NCBI GenBank assembly: GCA_000403295.2
Contig: KE159605.1
Location: forward strand, 190,845 to 254,844
Length of the DNA: 64,000 nt
From: Lachnospiraceae bacterium M18-1
GTDB taxonomy: Bacteria; Bacillota; Clostridia; Lachnospirales; Lachnospiraceae
Direction: 5' to 3'
The notes beneath the pieces were generated by a model. It did not search any database, had not been told where the DNA came from, and was given only the letters and a program-made list of their open reading frames with translations. Each line of letters opens with the position of its first letter. Positions within the stretch are counted from its first letter, which is position 1. Made by a program: the position numbers and the translations under genes. Positions 17,101 to 25,228 of the stretch are shown piece after piece.

Positions 17101-18911
17101 CCATCATTTCCAACGGCTATGCGGTGATGTATATCATTGCCCAGAAGCTGGTGTGGAAATCTGTTGCGGACGGCTACCTGGTGGGATCCCGGGGGTCGGT
17201 GGGCTCCTCCTTTGTAGCCACCATGGCAGGAATCACAGAGGTGAATCCACTAAGTCCGCATTATTACTGCGAAAAATGTCATTACAGCGAGTTTGAGTCG
17301 GAAGAAGTAAAGGCCTATTCCGGTTGCTGCGGTTTTGATATGCCAGATAAGATCTGTCCGGACTGCGGGGCCAAGCTGATCAAGGACGGATATGATATCC
17401 CATTCGAGACCTTCCTGGGCTTCAAGGGGGACAAGGAGCCGGATATCGATTTGAATTTTTCCGGTGACTACCAGTCCAAGGCCCACAAGTACACGGAGGT
17501 GCTGTTCGGAGAAGGCTATACCTTTAAGGCCGGGACCATCGGCACGCTGGCGGACAAGACAGCCTACGGATATGTGCGCCGGTATTATGAAGAGAAGAAC
17601 CAGCGGAAACGGAAATGTGAGATCGAGCGGATCAGCCAGGGCTGTACCGGGGTGCGCAGAAGCACGGGACAGCATCCGGGAGGAATCGTGGTGCTGCCTC
17701 ACGGGCATAACATCAACGAGTTCACCCCGGTGCAGCATCCGGCAAATGATATGACCACAGACATAGTGACCACACATTTTGACTACCATTCCATTGACCA
17801 CAATCTGCTGAAGCTGGATATCCTGGGACACGACGATCCTACCATGATTAAAGTGCTGGAAGAATATATCACTTCGGAATCACTGGAAAATGAATACAAT
17901 GAGGAGCATCCCTTTGTGGCCACGCAGATCCCTCTGGACGACCAGAAGGTGTTGTCATTGTTCCATGGCACCCAGGCTTTAGGGATCAAACCGGAGGACA
18001 TCGAAGGGTGCAAGCTGGGATGCTTGGGGATTCCGGAGTTTGGGACCGATTTTGCCATGAGCATGGTCATCGAGGCCAATCCCCAGTCTCTGTCGGACTT
18101 GATCCGGCTGGCGGGATTGTCCCACGGAACCGACGTATGGCTGGGAAATGCCCAGGATCTGATCCGTTCCGGTACGGCCACCATTTCCACGGCCATCTGT
18201 ACCCGTGACGATATCATGATCTACCTGATCAACCAGGGCGTGGACAGCGCGCTGTCCTTTACCATCATGGAAAGCGTCCGAAAGGGGAAGGGGCTCAAGG
18301 ATGAATGGATTGCGGCCATGAAAGAAAAGAATGTGCCGGACTGGTATATCGGATCCTGTAAAAAGATCAAGTACATGTTCCCGAAGGCCCATGCAGCCGC
18401 CTATGTGATGATGGCGTACCGGATCGCGTACTGCAAGATCAATTATCCGCTGGCCTACTACGGGGCTTATTTCAGCATCAGGGCAGACGCCTTTTCCTAT
18501 GAACTGATGTGCCAGGGGAAGGAGAAGCTGAATTATTATATCAAGGATTATAAAAAACGGTCGGATACGCTGACGAACAAGGAGCAGGATACCTTGAAGG
18601 ACATGCGTCTTGTTCAGGAAATGTATGCCCGGGGATTGGACTTTACGCCCATTGACCTGTACCGGGCGAAGGCGAAGCAGTTCCAGATCGTGGACGGGAA
18701 GCTGATGCCCTCTTTCGCGAGTATCGAAGGTATGGGGGAAAAAGCGGCGGAAGCGGTGGAACTGGCGGCTAAGGACGGGGCATTTCTTTCTCTGGATGAT
18801 TTCCGTGAACGGACCAAGGTCAGTGTGTCCGTGATCGATCTGATGTCGGACCTGGGGATCTTCGGAGATCTGCCCAAGAGTAACCAGCTGTCGCTGTTTG
18901 ACCTGGCCTGA
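14139..18911 (+). CDS. polC: DNA polymerase III alpha subunit, PolC type
   Basis: The main replicative polymerase of low-GC Gram-positives, 1590 residues. In order: N-terminal domains to about residue 200; an unusual Gly/Ala/Asn/Ser-rich low-complexity linker at about 203-328; an OB fold near 350-440; PHP domain (ELHCHTKMSDMDG, about 464); DEDDh proofreading exonuclease (FDLETTG about 556, HNAGFDVGF, HHRAVDDAGATAE); zinc-finger cysteines CEKC and CPDC near 1043-1080; polymerase palm with RGSVGSS and PDIDLNFSGDY; and the beta-clamp motif QLSLF at 1583-1587. The start is TTG 14139, eight bases after AGGAG at 14126-14130; an in-frame TTG at 14121 lies before that site. The family is usually about 1430-1470 residues, so the linker accounts for the extra length. 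Confidence 0.97.
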   Translation: MEQVGTTKLFFDVFPTLKVENSVRMLFSDVEVKKITTNSARNFLHIYIFSRHLFQKKQIWHMEQKIKEQLFGTSMVNIHIEEEYSLSEQYTPAALMAEYRESISQELRGSSVLAANMFDQAELRFEENQVCCLELADTIVSEGRREQILNLLNEVFNRRCGIPTEFRVTYREKEESKTREFEEQRIQREINAIFRRNKSIHGETDSGGMESGAGSDHAAPWEDPGGPGSASGSAEGPAGIPNAAGEYGVGIQTDWNTAGKNGNTAKAAAGRIGSAANGAVRNGNANGTAAGRNKKANASSGRNNASGRGGFSSGNAVQGKNGFRKDSGRDYVRPLKVGDAPGLIYGRDFEDEPLRLDQVATEMGEITFHGKVISFETREIRNERTIIIFSITDFTDTITVKMFVRNEQLAELLGDLKKGAFLKIKGITTIDKYDGELTIGSITGIKKTGDFTVSREDLSPVRRVELHCHTKMSDMDGVSEVKDIVGRAHKWGHPAIAITDHGTAQAFPDANHYIERLDKADPFKVIYGVEGYVVDDLTEIAPGAGEESLDDTFVVFDLETTGFSAIKDKIIEIGAVKVVKGEIVDSFSTFVNPRRPIPFEITKLTGIADEMVMEYPDIETILPRFLEFVGDAVLVAHNAGFDVGFIEQNCRYQDIEPHFISVDTVALARVLLPTLSKYKLNVVAKALNISLENHHRAVDDAGATAEIFVKFIQMLKDRDITTLKGINQFGNTNEDAIRKLPTYHIIILVKNDIGRYNLYQLISASNLKYFARRPRIPKSLLNQHREGLIIGSACEAGELFQAILNKKSQETIAKLADFYDYYEIQPLGNNHFMLESEKLPDIQTEEDLKNLNRQILELGDQFKKPVVATCDVHFLDPEDEVYRRIIMAGKGFTDADNQAPLYLRTTEEMLSEFDYLGSAKAYEVVVENTNKIAAMIEKIAPVNPNKCPPVIQDSDQKLRDICYKKAHEVYGENLPVQVSARLERELNSIISNGYAVMYIIAQKLVWKSVADGYLVGSRGSVGSSFVATMAGITEVNPLSPHYYCEKCHYSEFESEEVKAYSGCCGFDMPDKICPDCGAKLIKDGYDIPFETFLGFKGDKEPDIDLNFSGDYQSKAHKYTEVLFGEGYTFKAGTIGTLADKTAYGYVRRYYEEKNQRKRKCEIERISQGCTGVRRSTGQHPGGIVVLPHGHNINEFTPVQHPANDMTTDIVTTHFDYHSIDHNLLKLDILGHDDPTMIKVLEEYITSESLENEYNEEHPFVATQIPLDDQKVLSLFHGTQALGIKPEDIEGCKLGCLGIPEFGTDFAMSMVIEANPQSLSDLIRLAGLSHGTDVWLGNAQDLIRSGTATISTAICTRDDIMIYLINQGVDSALSFTIMESVRKGKGLKDEWIAAMKEKNVPDWYIGSCKKIKYMFPKAHAAAYVMMAYRIAYCKINYPLAYYGAYFSIRADAFSYELMCQGKEKLNYYIKDYKKRSDTLTNKEQDTLKDMRLVQEMYARGLDFTPIDLYRAKAKQFQIVDGKLMPSFASIEGMGEKAAEAVELAAKDGAFLSLDDFRERTKVSVSVIDLMSDLGIFGDLPKSNQLSLFDLA

Positions 18912-18969
18912 TGATCCCTGTTGTATTTTAAGCCTGGATTGGATCTGGCTTTAAAGTGTATGAAAAAAC

Positions 18970-19020
18970 TTGACAGAAGTATACTATTGTGATAGTCTAT
19001 ATGTAGACTATTGCAATAGT
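18970..19020 (+). promoter_or_regulatory. blaI promoter with two BlaI-type operator dyads
   Basis: TTGACA at 18970-18975 is the -35 box, with a weak -10 (TAGTCT, 18993-18998). Two near-identical dyads, ACTATTGTGATAGT (18983-18996) and ACTATTGCAATAGT (19007-19020), overlap and follow the -10, with centres 24 bp apart. This fits autoregulation by the BlaI-like repressor whose gene follows at 19038. Confidence 0.75.
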
Positions 19021-19037
19021 ACAAGGAGAATATATTT

Positions 19038-19400
19038 ATGAAACTCTATGATTCCGAATTAAAAGTAATGGAACTGCTGTGGCAGAAAGGGGAACTAAAG
19101 GCGAAGCAGATTGCGGATGAGTTAAAGGAACGTACAGGATGGAATAAGAATACATCCTATACTGTCATTAAAAAACTGGTTGATAAGGGGGCTGTTGAGC
19201 GCCGGGAACCAGGATTTTGCTGTGTGCCGCTGATCGACAGGGAAAGCGCCCGCCAGTCGGCATTGTCAGAGCTTGTAGATAGATTCTATCAGGGCTCGGT
19301 CGGCCTGTTGTTTGCTTCACTTTTAACCCGGGAAGAATTGACCTCGGAGGAGGTAAACCGTCTGCGGGAAATGATCGACGAAAAAAAGTGCGGACAATAA
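19038..19400 (+). CDS. BlaI/MecI/CopY family transcriptional repressor
   Basis: A 120-residue winged-helix repressor. It begins with LYDSELKVMELLWQKGELKAKQIADEL and has the recognition region NKNTSYTVIKKLVDKGAVER typical of BlaI/MecI; the C-terminal helical dimerisation arm (SALSELVDRFY, LTREELTSEEVNRLREMI) holds the site cleaved in MecI relatives. AAGGAG precedes ATG 19038. The next gene encodes its probable partner protease (M56), and twin operators sit in its promoter, so the pair is an autoregulated sensor-repressor module. The inducer need not be a beta-lactam; no beta-lactamase or PBP gene is adjacent. Confidence 0.92.
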   Translation: MKLYDSELKVMELLWQKGELKAKQIADELKERTGWNKNTSYTVIKKLVDKGAVERREPGFCCVPLIDRESARQSALSELVDRFYQGSVGLLFASLLTREELTSEEVNRLREMIDEKKCGQ

Positions 19401-19419
19401 AGAAAAGAGGTGATGGCGT

Positions 19420-20358
19420 ATTTTAGAAATACAGCTCAAAGCAATTTTTCTGATTCTGTGTGTGGCGGCATGCAGGAAATTATTGTACCGGCTGCCGCCG
19501 CCGGGTATTTGGGAGGCACTTTGGCTGATCATCGCCGCCAGGCTTTTGATTCCGCCGGATATCGGGATTCCTGTACCCGGGATCAATACGTATGGTCTGC
19601 TGACATTCCATGTTCCAAAATGGGTATTTTGGCTGCGGCCGGCCGGTTTTGGGACAGCCATGCTCCTTCTGTCCGGATGCTATATCAGATTTTGCAGAGA
19701 GCTCAGAAGCAAGAAACCCCTGAACAGCCCGGATGTGACAGCATGGATGCGGAAATACGCCCATGGCGCCTCCTGCCCGGTCTATATCCTGCAGGCTGCG
19801 TCCACACCCTTTGCGTATGGCCCGTTTTTTCCGAAGATTGTTCTTCCCGAGCAAGAATACAGCACTCTGGAGTTGGAGCATATTTTACTGCATGAGTGGA
19901 TGCACATACGCAGGGGGGATCTTTGGAAAAAAGTATGGATGATATCAGCAGTTATGCTGAACTGGTACAATCCGGCATGCTGGCTCATGCTGACGTTTTT
20001 TACCAGGGATATGGAACTGGCCTGCGACGCGGGTGTACTCCGGATGCTTCCAGAAGGGGGCTGTGCGGTATATGCAGAGGTATTGCTTGACAGCTACAGC
20101 AAAATGCATCCGGCCACAGGAATGGGAATCGGATTTCTAAGCGGAGGATTACAGGAAAGGATTGGTGAGATTATGCATCAGAAAAAAATATCTTATAAAG
20201 CGAAAATATCGGCGGTACTCGTTTTGTGTGTACTGTTTCTGACGGCTTTCGCAAAAAATACCGTTTCGGCGCCTGATCTTGTAGGAAAGACAGAGCAGGA
20301 AGCAAAGGGGGTACTGACAGAACAGCATTATGATTTTTGGACAGAAGTGATCAGATGA
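19420..20358 (+). CDS. M56 (BlaR1-like) membrane metalloprotease, probable ATT start, short PASTA-like tail
   Basis: A sensor protease expected to cut the BlaI-type repressor. The zinc motif HEWMH is at residues 158-162, followed by the metal-ligand region ELACDAGVL; several membrane helices surround it and one more precedes the C-terminus. The family N-terminus (LEIQLKAIFLILCVAACRKLLYRLPP) is fully encoded but its first codon would be ATT at 19420, seven bases after GAGGTG; the first standard start, GTG 19462, lacks a ribosome site and would remove half of the first helix. The C-terminal 30 residues after the last helix (APDLVGKTEQEAKGVLTEQ) look like the first part of a PASTA domain, then stop. 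No penicillin-binding sensor domain is present. Confidence 0.82.
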   Translation: MLEIQLKAIFLILCVAACRKLLYRLPPPGIWEALWLIIAARLLIPPDIGIPVPGINTYGLLTFHVPKWVFWLRPAGFGTAMLLLSGCYIRFCRELRSKKPLNSPDVTAWMRKYAHGASCPVYILQAASTPFAYGPFFPKIVLPEQEYSTLELEHILLHEWMHIRRGDLWKKVWMISAVMLNWYNPACWLMLTFFTRDMELACDAGVLRMLPEGGCAVYAEVLLDSYSKMHPATGMGIGFLSGGLQERIGEIMHQKKISYKAKISAVLVLCVLFLTAFAKNTVSAPDLVGKTEQEAKGVLTEQHYDFWTEVIR

Positions 20359-20381
20359 ACAGAGATCTGTTCGAACCGACT

Positions 20382-20412
20382 GGCATGGAGGATTCCATGC
20401 CGTCTTGTTTTT
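20382..20412 (+). terminator. terminator of the blaI-blaR1 unit
   Basis: GGCATGGA (20382-20389) and TCCATGCC (20394-20401) form a perfect eight-bp stem with a four-base loop, followed by GTCTTGTTTTTTC. Confidence 0.85.
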
Positions 20413-20432
20413 TCTGAATTTCCATTCAAATA

Positions 20433-20576
20433 GTTACGGTTTACACCCGGGGGGCTCACAGTAACGGCATCCAGCCCATTGAAAAGTCGCCTCTCGGCGA
20501 GGGGCTGGATGCCCGCCCCATCACTGAATTGGCCGGATGCCGTGCAGCAAGTGCACGACACCGTGTGAACTGTAAC
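20433..20576. repeat. hairpin-rich intergenic repeat, family 1, copy B (144 bp)
   Basis: Ends are GTTACGGTTTACAC (20433-20446) and GTGTGAACTGTAAC (20563-20576), 12 of 14 bases complementary. Inside, GGCATCCAGCCC and GGGCTGGATGCC form a stem capped by GTCGCC/GGCGA. The right end (GCCGTGCAGCAAGTGCACGA) is the inverted, nearly exact counterpart of the left end of copy A. It occupies part of the 374-bp gap 20359-20732, which otherwise holds a terminator and the glyA promoter. Confidence 0.82.
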
Positions 20577-20622
20577 ACAATAACTTCCAAATAAGTAAAA
20601 AAGGCTGCATAAAAACTTAGGC

Positions 20623-20651
20623 TTGTAAACAGGATAGTAAAATGATATGAT
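20623..20651 (+). promoter_or_regulatory. putative glyA promoter
   Basis: TTGTAA at 20623-20628 and TATGAT at 20646-20651, spaced 17 bp, leave an 81-base leader before the glyA start. I see no known riboswitch in that leader. Confidence 0.5.
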
Positions 20652-20732
20652 GTGAATGCTGAAACAATGTTTTTGGAATGCAATGTACATTTGCATATGG
20701 ATTCTAATTCGAGAGATGTGGAGGAAACGAGA

Positions 20733-21968
20733 ATGTACGATTTTGAAGAGATCAGGAAAACAGACGGCGAGATCGCGGATGCCATCCGGGCAGAGATGGA
20801 CCGTCAAAATTCTCACATTGAGCTGATCGCGTCTGAGAACTGGGTGAGCCCGGCTGTGATGGCGGCCATGGGAAGCCCCCTGACCAACAAATATGCGGAA
20901 GGCTATCCGGCGAAGAGATATTACGGCGGATGCCAGTGTGTGGATGTGGTGGAGGACATTGCCAGAGAGCGGGCAAAGAAGCTGTTCGGCTGTGAATATG
21001 CCAATGTGCAGCCCCATTCCGGAGCACAGGCAAATATGGCTGCCATGTTTGCTATGTTAGAACCGGGAGACAAAATCATGGGAATGAACCTGGATCATGG
21101 CGGACACCTGACCCACGGCTCACCGGTGAACCTTTCCGGAAAATATTTTGATGTGACCTTCTACGGCGTCAACGATGACGGTGTGATAGACTACGATAAT
21201 GTATTAAAGATCGCGAAGGAGTGCCGGCCGAAGCTGATCGTGGCAGGGGCCAGCGCATATGCCAGGACCATTGACTTCAAGCGGTTCCGTGAGATCGCGG
21301 ATGAAGCAGGGGCTTATTTGATGGTGGATATTGCCCATATCGCCGGACTGGTTGCCACAGGGCTGCATCCAAGCCCGATTCCTTATGCTCATGTGACCAC
21401 CACCACGACCCACAAGACACTGCGCGGTCCCCGGGGCGGCATGATCCTGAGCAGCGAAGAGATGAATAAAAAGTTCAATTTCAATAAGGCTGTATTCCCG
21501 GGAACACAGGGCGGCCCGCTGATGCATGTGATCGCGGCCAAGGCAGTCTGCTTCCAGGAGGCGCTGCAGCCGGAATACAAGGCCTATATGGAACAGGTGG
21601 TAAAGAATGCAAAGGCACTGTGCAAAAGTCTGCAGGCACGGGGAATCAAGATCGTATCCGGAGATACGGATAACCATCTGATGCTGGTGGACCTGACGGA
21701 AAAGGACCTCAGCGGAAAAGAACTGGAGAAGCGTCTGGATGATGCTCATGTAACCGCAAATAAAAATACCATTCCCAATGACCCACGTTCTCCGTTTGTG
21801 ACAAGCGGCGTGAGACTGGGAACTCCGGCCGTGACTACCCGCGGGATGGTGGAAGAGGACATGGAAAAGATCGCGGAGATCATTTCCCTTGTGATCGAGA
21901 GCGAAGAAAACGTGGAGAAGGCAAGAAGCCTGGTGGCGGAGCTGACCACAAAATATCCGCTGTGCTAG
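20733..21968 (+). CDS. glyA: serine hydroxymethyltransferase
   Basis: A 411-residue PLP enzyme that interconverts serine and glycine while charging tetrahydrofolate with a one-carbon unit. Family marks: [19 protein letters not shown] near the N-terminus, [29 protein letters not shown], and the PLP lysine at residue 228 in [17 protein letters not shown] 20733 is chosen because GGAGG lies eight bases upstream; an earlier in-frame ATG at 20652 lies at the transcription start region. A strong terminator follows, so it appears to be transcribed alone. Confidence 0.97.
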   Translation: MYDFEEIRKTDGEIADAIRAEMDRQNSHIELIASENWVSPAVMAAMGSPLTNKYAEGYPAKRYYGGCQCVDVVEDIARERAKKLFGCEYANVQPHSGAQANMAAMFAMLEPGDKIMGMNLDHGGHLTHGSPVNLSGKYFDVTFYGVNDDGVIDYDNVLKIAKECRPKLIVAGASAYARTIDFKRFREIADEAGAYLMVDIAHIAGLVATGLHPSPIPYAHVTTTTTHKTLRGPRGGMILSSEEMNKKFNFNKAVFPGTQGGPLMHVIAAKAVCFQEALQPEYKAYMEQVVKNAKALCKSLQARGIKIVSGDTDNHLMLVDLTEKDLSGKELEKRLDDAHVTANKNTIPNDPRSPFVTSGVRLGTPAVTTRGMVEEDMEKIAEIISLVIESEENVEKARSLVAELTTKYPLC

Positions 21969-22000
21969 TGAGCGGCCGTGAATAGTAAAAAGAATTTTTG

Positions 22001-22038
22001 TGTTGTCAAGAGAAAAGACTTGACAACACTTTTTTTTT
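22001..22038 (+). terminator. glyA terminator
   Basis: TGTTGTCAAG (22001-22010) and CTTGACAACA (22019-22028) form a perfect ten-bp stem, followed by C and a run of nine T. Confidence 0.93.
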
Positions 22039-22065
22039 CGGTTAAGATAGCAGAGGTGATTAGCA

Positions 22066-22416
22066 ATGGATGAAATTTTGGAGCAGGCACTGCTGTATGA
22101 TTTTTATGGAGAGCTTCTCAACGACCACCAGAAAGAGATCTATGAACAGTTTATCCTGGAGGATCTTTCCTTAAGCGAGATTGCGGAAGCGGAAGGTATC
22201 AGCAGGCAGGGGGTCCATGATTTGGTGAAGCGTTGTCAGAAGGCATTGGAAGGATATGAGGCCAAGCTGCATCTGGTCAGGCGTTTCCTGGCGATCAAGG
22301 AGAAGGTCCGTCAGATGGAGACGATCCTGGATTCTGCCGAACTGACGAAGGAGAACCAGGGAGAACTGCGGCGGCAGTTCCGTGAGCTTTCCGGTTCGAT
22401 CCTGGAAGTATTATAG
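22066..22416 (+). CDS. ylxM: YlxM/UPF0122 family DNA-binding protein
   Basis: A 116-residue all-helical protein with a sigma-70 region 4-like helix-turn-helix (LSLSEIAEAEGISRQGVHDLVKRCQKAL, about residues 35-62). The family is nearly always encoded just before ffh, and in streptococci it modulates signal recognition particle activity. AGAGGTGAT precedes ATG 22066. The ffh gene begins 131 bp downstream on the same strand. Confidence 0.93.
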   Translation: MDEILEQALLYDFYGELLNDHQKEIYEQFILEDLSLSEIAEAEGISRQGVHDLVKRCQKALEGYEAKLHLVRRFLAIKEKVRQMETILDSAELTKENQGELRRQFRELSGSILEVL

Positions 22417-22547
22417 GATGGCGGCAGTTCCGGTCCGGATTGTGCATTCACTGTATAATCCGTATGGAAACTGCAGGAACACTGAAGATTTCAGTTACCG
22501 ATTATCATAGAAATGTTCATCTGACAGGATGACAGAGGAGTTGGACA

Positions 22548-23906
22548 ATGGCATTTGACAGCTTAACGGAAAAACTTCAAAACGTATTTAAAAACCTCCG
22601 CAGCAAAGGGCGGCTCACCGAAGAGGATGTAAAGGCGGCCTTAAAGGAAGTCAAGATGGCGCTCTTAGAGGCGGATGTTAACTTTAAGGTGGTCAAGGGA
22701 TTCATCAAGGATGTCCAGGAGAGGGCTATCGGGCAGGACGTGATGAACGGGCTGAATCCGGGACAGATGGTCATCAAGATCGTGAATGAAGAGCTGGTGT
22801 CACTGATGGGCTCTGAGACAACCGAGATACAGCTTCAGTCGGGGAGCGCCACGACAGTGATCATGATGGTCGGTCTGCAGGGTGCAGGTAAGACAACCAC
22901 CACGGCAAAGCTGGCCGGAAAGTTCAAGCTGAAAGGCAAAAAGCCGCTTCTGGCGGCATGCGACGTATACAGGCCAGCCGCTATCAAGCAGCTTCAGATC
23001 AACGGAGAGAAGCAGGGCGTGGAAGTCTTTTCCATGGGCGACAAGGTGAAGCCTGCGGATATCGCGAAGGCGGCATTGGAGCATGGGGCAAAGAACGGCA
23101 ATAATATCATCATTCTGGATACTGCCGGACGGCTTCATATTGATGAAGATATGATGGCGGAGCTTCAGGAGATCAAGGAAGCAGTCACCGTGCATCAGAC
23201 CATTCTGGTGGTAGATGCCATGACCGGGCAGGATGCGGTCAACGTAGCCGGAAGCTTCCATGAGAAGATTGGGATCGACGGCGTGATCGTCACTAAGCTG
23301 GACGGCGACACCCGGGGCGGCGCCGCATTGTCGATCAAAGCTGTGACCGGACGGCCGATCCTCTATGTGGGGATGGGAGAAAAGCTCTCCGACTTGGAGC
23401 AGTTTTATCCGGACCGGATGGCGTCCAGGATCCTTGGCATGGGCGACGTCCTGACGCTGATTGAAAAGGCAGGGGCAGAACTGGATGAGGAAAAAGCCCG
23501 GAAGATGACGGAAAAGATGAAGAAAGCCCAGTTTGACTATGAAGACTATCTGGAAAGTATGAACCAGATGAAGAAAATGGGCGGGCTTTCGGGGGTCATG
23601 AGCATGATGCCGGGACTGGGAGGAGCCATGGGCGGCAGGAAGAATATGCCGGATCTGGATTCCGAAGAGAATGAGAAACGGATGGCCCGGATGGAGGCTA
23701 TGATCTATTCTATGACGCCGGAGGAACGGCGCAATCCGGACCTCTTGAATCTTCCGAGAAAGCACCGGATCGCAAAAGGCGCCGGGGTGGATATCTCAGA
23801 GGTGAACCGTATGGTGAAGCAGTTCAACGAAACCCGGAAGATGATGAAGAAGCTTCCGGGACTTATGGGCGGTGGTAAAAAAGGCAGGTTTCGGCTTCCT
23901 TTTTAA
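22548..23906 (+). CDS. ffh: signal recognition particle protein Ffh (SRP54)
   Basis: A 452-residue GTPase that binds signal peptides and SRP RNA and docks ribosomes at the membrane through FtsY. The N domain starts MAFDSLTEKLQNVFKNLR; the G domain shows GLQGAGKTTTTAKLA (about 107-121), DTAGR, and TKLDGDTRGGAALS; the C-terminal M domain is Met-rich (MMPGLGGAMGG, MARMEAMIYSMTPEERRNPDLL) and ends with a basic GGGKKGRFRLPF. Length fits the family. It follows ylxM and precedes rpsP, the standard Firmicutes order. Confidence 0.98.
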   Translation: MAFDSLTEKLQNVFKNLRSKGRLTEEDVKAALKEVKMALLEADVNFKVVKGFIKDVQERAIGQDVMNGLNPGQMVIKIVNEELVSLMGSETTEIQLQSGSATTVIMMVGLQGAGKTTTTAKLAGKFKLKGKKPLLAACDVYRPAAIKQLQINGEKQGVEVFSMGDKVKPADIAKAALEHGAKNGNNIIILDTAGRLHIDEDMMAELQEIKEAVTVHQTILVVDAMTGQDAVNVAGSFHEKIGIDGVIVTKLDGDTRGGAALSIKAVTGRPILYVGMGEKLSDLEQFYPDRMASRILGMGDVLTLIEKAGAELDEEKARKMTEKMKKAQFDYEDYLESMNQMKKMGGLSGVMSMMPGLGGAMGGRKNMPDLDSEENEKRMARMEAMIYSMTPEERRNPDLLNLPRKHRIAKGAGVDISEVNRMVKQFNETRKMMKKLPGLMGGGKKGRFRLPF

Positions 23907-24007
23907 CACATATATGATTCCGCGGTCAAACATCGGTTGCTGACCGGCGAATCACAAAAGAATAGGATTAACAAGAATAAAAACAAGAAAGAATGAGGTG
24001 CAGAACA

Positions 24008-24253
24008 ATGGCAGTAAAAATCAGATTAAAGAGAATGGGAAAGAAGAAAGCTCCTTTCTATAGAATCGTTGTAGCGGATTCCAGATCCCCGAGAGACGGC
24101 AAGTTCATCGAGGAGATCGGAACCTACGATCCGAACCAGGAGCCGAGCCTGTTCAAGGTAAATGAAGATGCGGCTAAGAAGTGGCTGAACAATGGCGCGC
24201 AGCCGACAGAGGTTGTAGGCAAGCTGTTCAAGCTGGCAGGGATTGAAAAATAA
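24008..24253 (+). CDS. rpsP: 30S ribosomal protein S16
   Basis: An 81-residue small-subunit protein, full length for S16, beginning [30 protein letters not shown] sequence and containing IGTYDP and [16 protein letters not shown] 24008 follows GAGGTG with normal spacing; a GTG/ATG further upstream in frame is not supported. It is followed after 54 bp by khpA, as in other Firmicutes. Confidence 0.98.
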   Translation: MAVKIRLKRMGKKKAPFYRIVVADSRSPRDGKFIEEIGTYDPNQEPSLFKVNEDAAKKWLNNGAQPTEVVGKLFKLAGIEK

Positions 24254-24307
24254 TCGAATCTGTACTGAACAGAGATTAAAGAATCTGATCCGCGGAGGTA
24301 CGCGTGC

Positions 24308-24538
24308 ATGAAAGAATTAGTAGAAGTAATCATCAAAGCATTGGTGGACAACCCGGACGGCGTTACCGTTACAGAAAGACAGGACGGAAGGACGACTGTC
24401 CTGGAAGTCCGTGTTGCGGACGGTGACATGGGAAAGGTCATCGGCAAACAGGGACGTATTGCCAAGGCGATCCGTTCCGTTGTCAAGGCTGCTGCGGCCA
24501 GGGATGACAAACGAGTGGTTGTTGACATCATCCAGTGA
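24308..24538 (+). CDS. khpA: KH-domain RNA-binding protein KhpA
   Basis: A 76-residue protein made of a single KH domain with the GxxG loop in VIGKQGRIAKAIR (about residues 44-56). In streptococci and lactobacilli KhpA pairs with KhpB to bind RNAs affecting cell division; its position between rpsP and rimM is conserved. GGAGG stands at 24295-24299, before ATG 24308. Confidence 0.95.
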   Translation: MKELVEVIIKALVDNPDGVTVTERQDGRTTVLEVRVADGDMGKVIGKQGRIAKAIRSVVKAAAARDDKRVVVDIIQ

Positions 24539-24636
24539 TTCGGCTGGCAAATCGTTTCATAGGAGTGCAGTAAGAAACTGTGGAAATTTAACTTGCGCAA
24601 TCTGTACAGGTTATGTTTCTGCGGTTTCTAAATTTA

Positions 24637-24703
24637 CCCTGCCCGTTTCGGCAGGGTTTTTCATCGGAGAGAATGCAAAAAAGCTGCCGGCGGCAGTTTT
24701 TTT
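24637..24703 (+). terminator. two tandem hairpins with T-tracts between khpA and rimM
   Basis: CCCTGCC/GGCAGGG (24637-24643 and 24650-24656) is followed by TTTTTC, and CTGCC/GGCAG (24684-24688 and 24692-24696) is followed by seven T and preceded by six A, so the second could work on both strands. They split an otherwise continuous ribosomal operon and may act as partial terminators or attenuators. Confidence 0.8.
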
Positions 24704-24721
24704 GTAAAATAGGAGTGTGGC

Positions 24722-25228
24722 ATGGAGCAGTTTTTTCAAGTGGGGGTGATCACCTCCACACACGGAATCCGCGGTGAGGTCAAGGTATTCCCGACCACCA
24801 GCGATCCGGAGCGCTTCCGGAAGCTTAAGCACGTAATACTGGCTTCGGATAAGGAACAAATCTCTTTGGAGATTCAGGGCGTCCGGTTTTCCAAACAGTT
24901 TGTCATCGTAAGATTCAAAGGGATCGACGATATCAACGCGGTGGAACCATATAAGGGCAGGCGGCTTCTTGTAGCCCGGGAGGATGCCGTAAAGCTGGAA
25001 CAGGATGAGTATTATATCGCTGATCTGCTGGGCATGGACGTGGTGGCGGACGACGGGGAAAAAGGCGTTTTAAAGGACGTGATCGAGACCGGGGCAAATG
25101 AAGTCTATGTAGTACAATTTGAAACATCAGGGGAAGTTCTCATTCCTGCGATCCGGGACTGCATTCTGGACGTGGATGTGGAAGCGGGAAGCATGCGGGT
25201 ACATTTACTGGAAGGGCTGAAAGAATGA
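24722..25228 (+). CDS. rimM: ribosome maturation factor RimM
   Basis: A 168-residue factor for 16S rRNA processing and 30S head assembly that binds S19. The N-terminal RimM domain has VGVITSTHGIRGEVKVFP; the C-terminal PRC-barrel begins EYYIADLLGMDVV and contains VLIPAI, where family members contact ribosomal protein. GGAGTG precedes ATG 24722. Its stop overlaps trmD (ATGA), the classic rimM-trmD coupling. Confidence 0.96.
   Translation: MEQFFQVGVITSTHGIRGEVKVFPTTSDPERFRKLKHVILASDKEQISLEIQGVRFSKQFVIVRFKGIDDINAVEPYKGRRLLVAREDAVKLEQDEYYIADLLGMDVVADDGEKGVLKDVIETGANEVYVVQFETSGEVLIPAIRDCILDVDVEAGSMRVHLLEGLKE

Noticed and set aside
19410..19895. 161-residue frame over the start of the BlaR1-like gene, beginning with GTG-ATG after a good ribosome site
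   Set aside because: The product has no family features, while the neighbouring frame encodes the complete M56 N-terminus. The ribosome site is better explained by the ATT start.
20577..20732. Possible riboswitch before glyA
   Set aside because: The leader is short and lacks known glycine or folate aptamer sequences.
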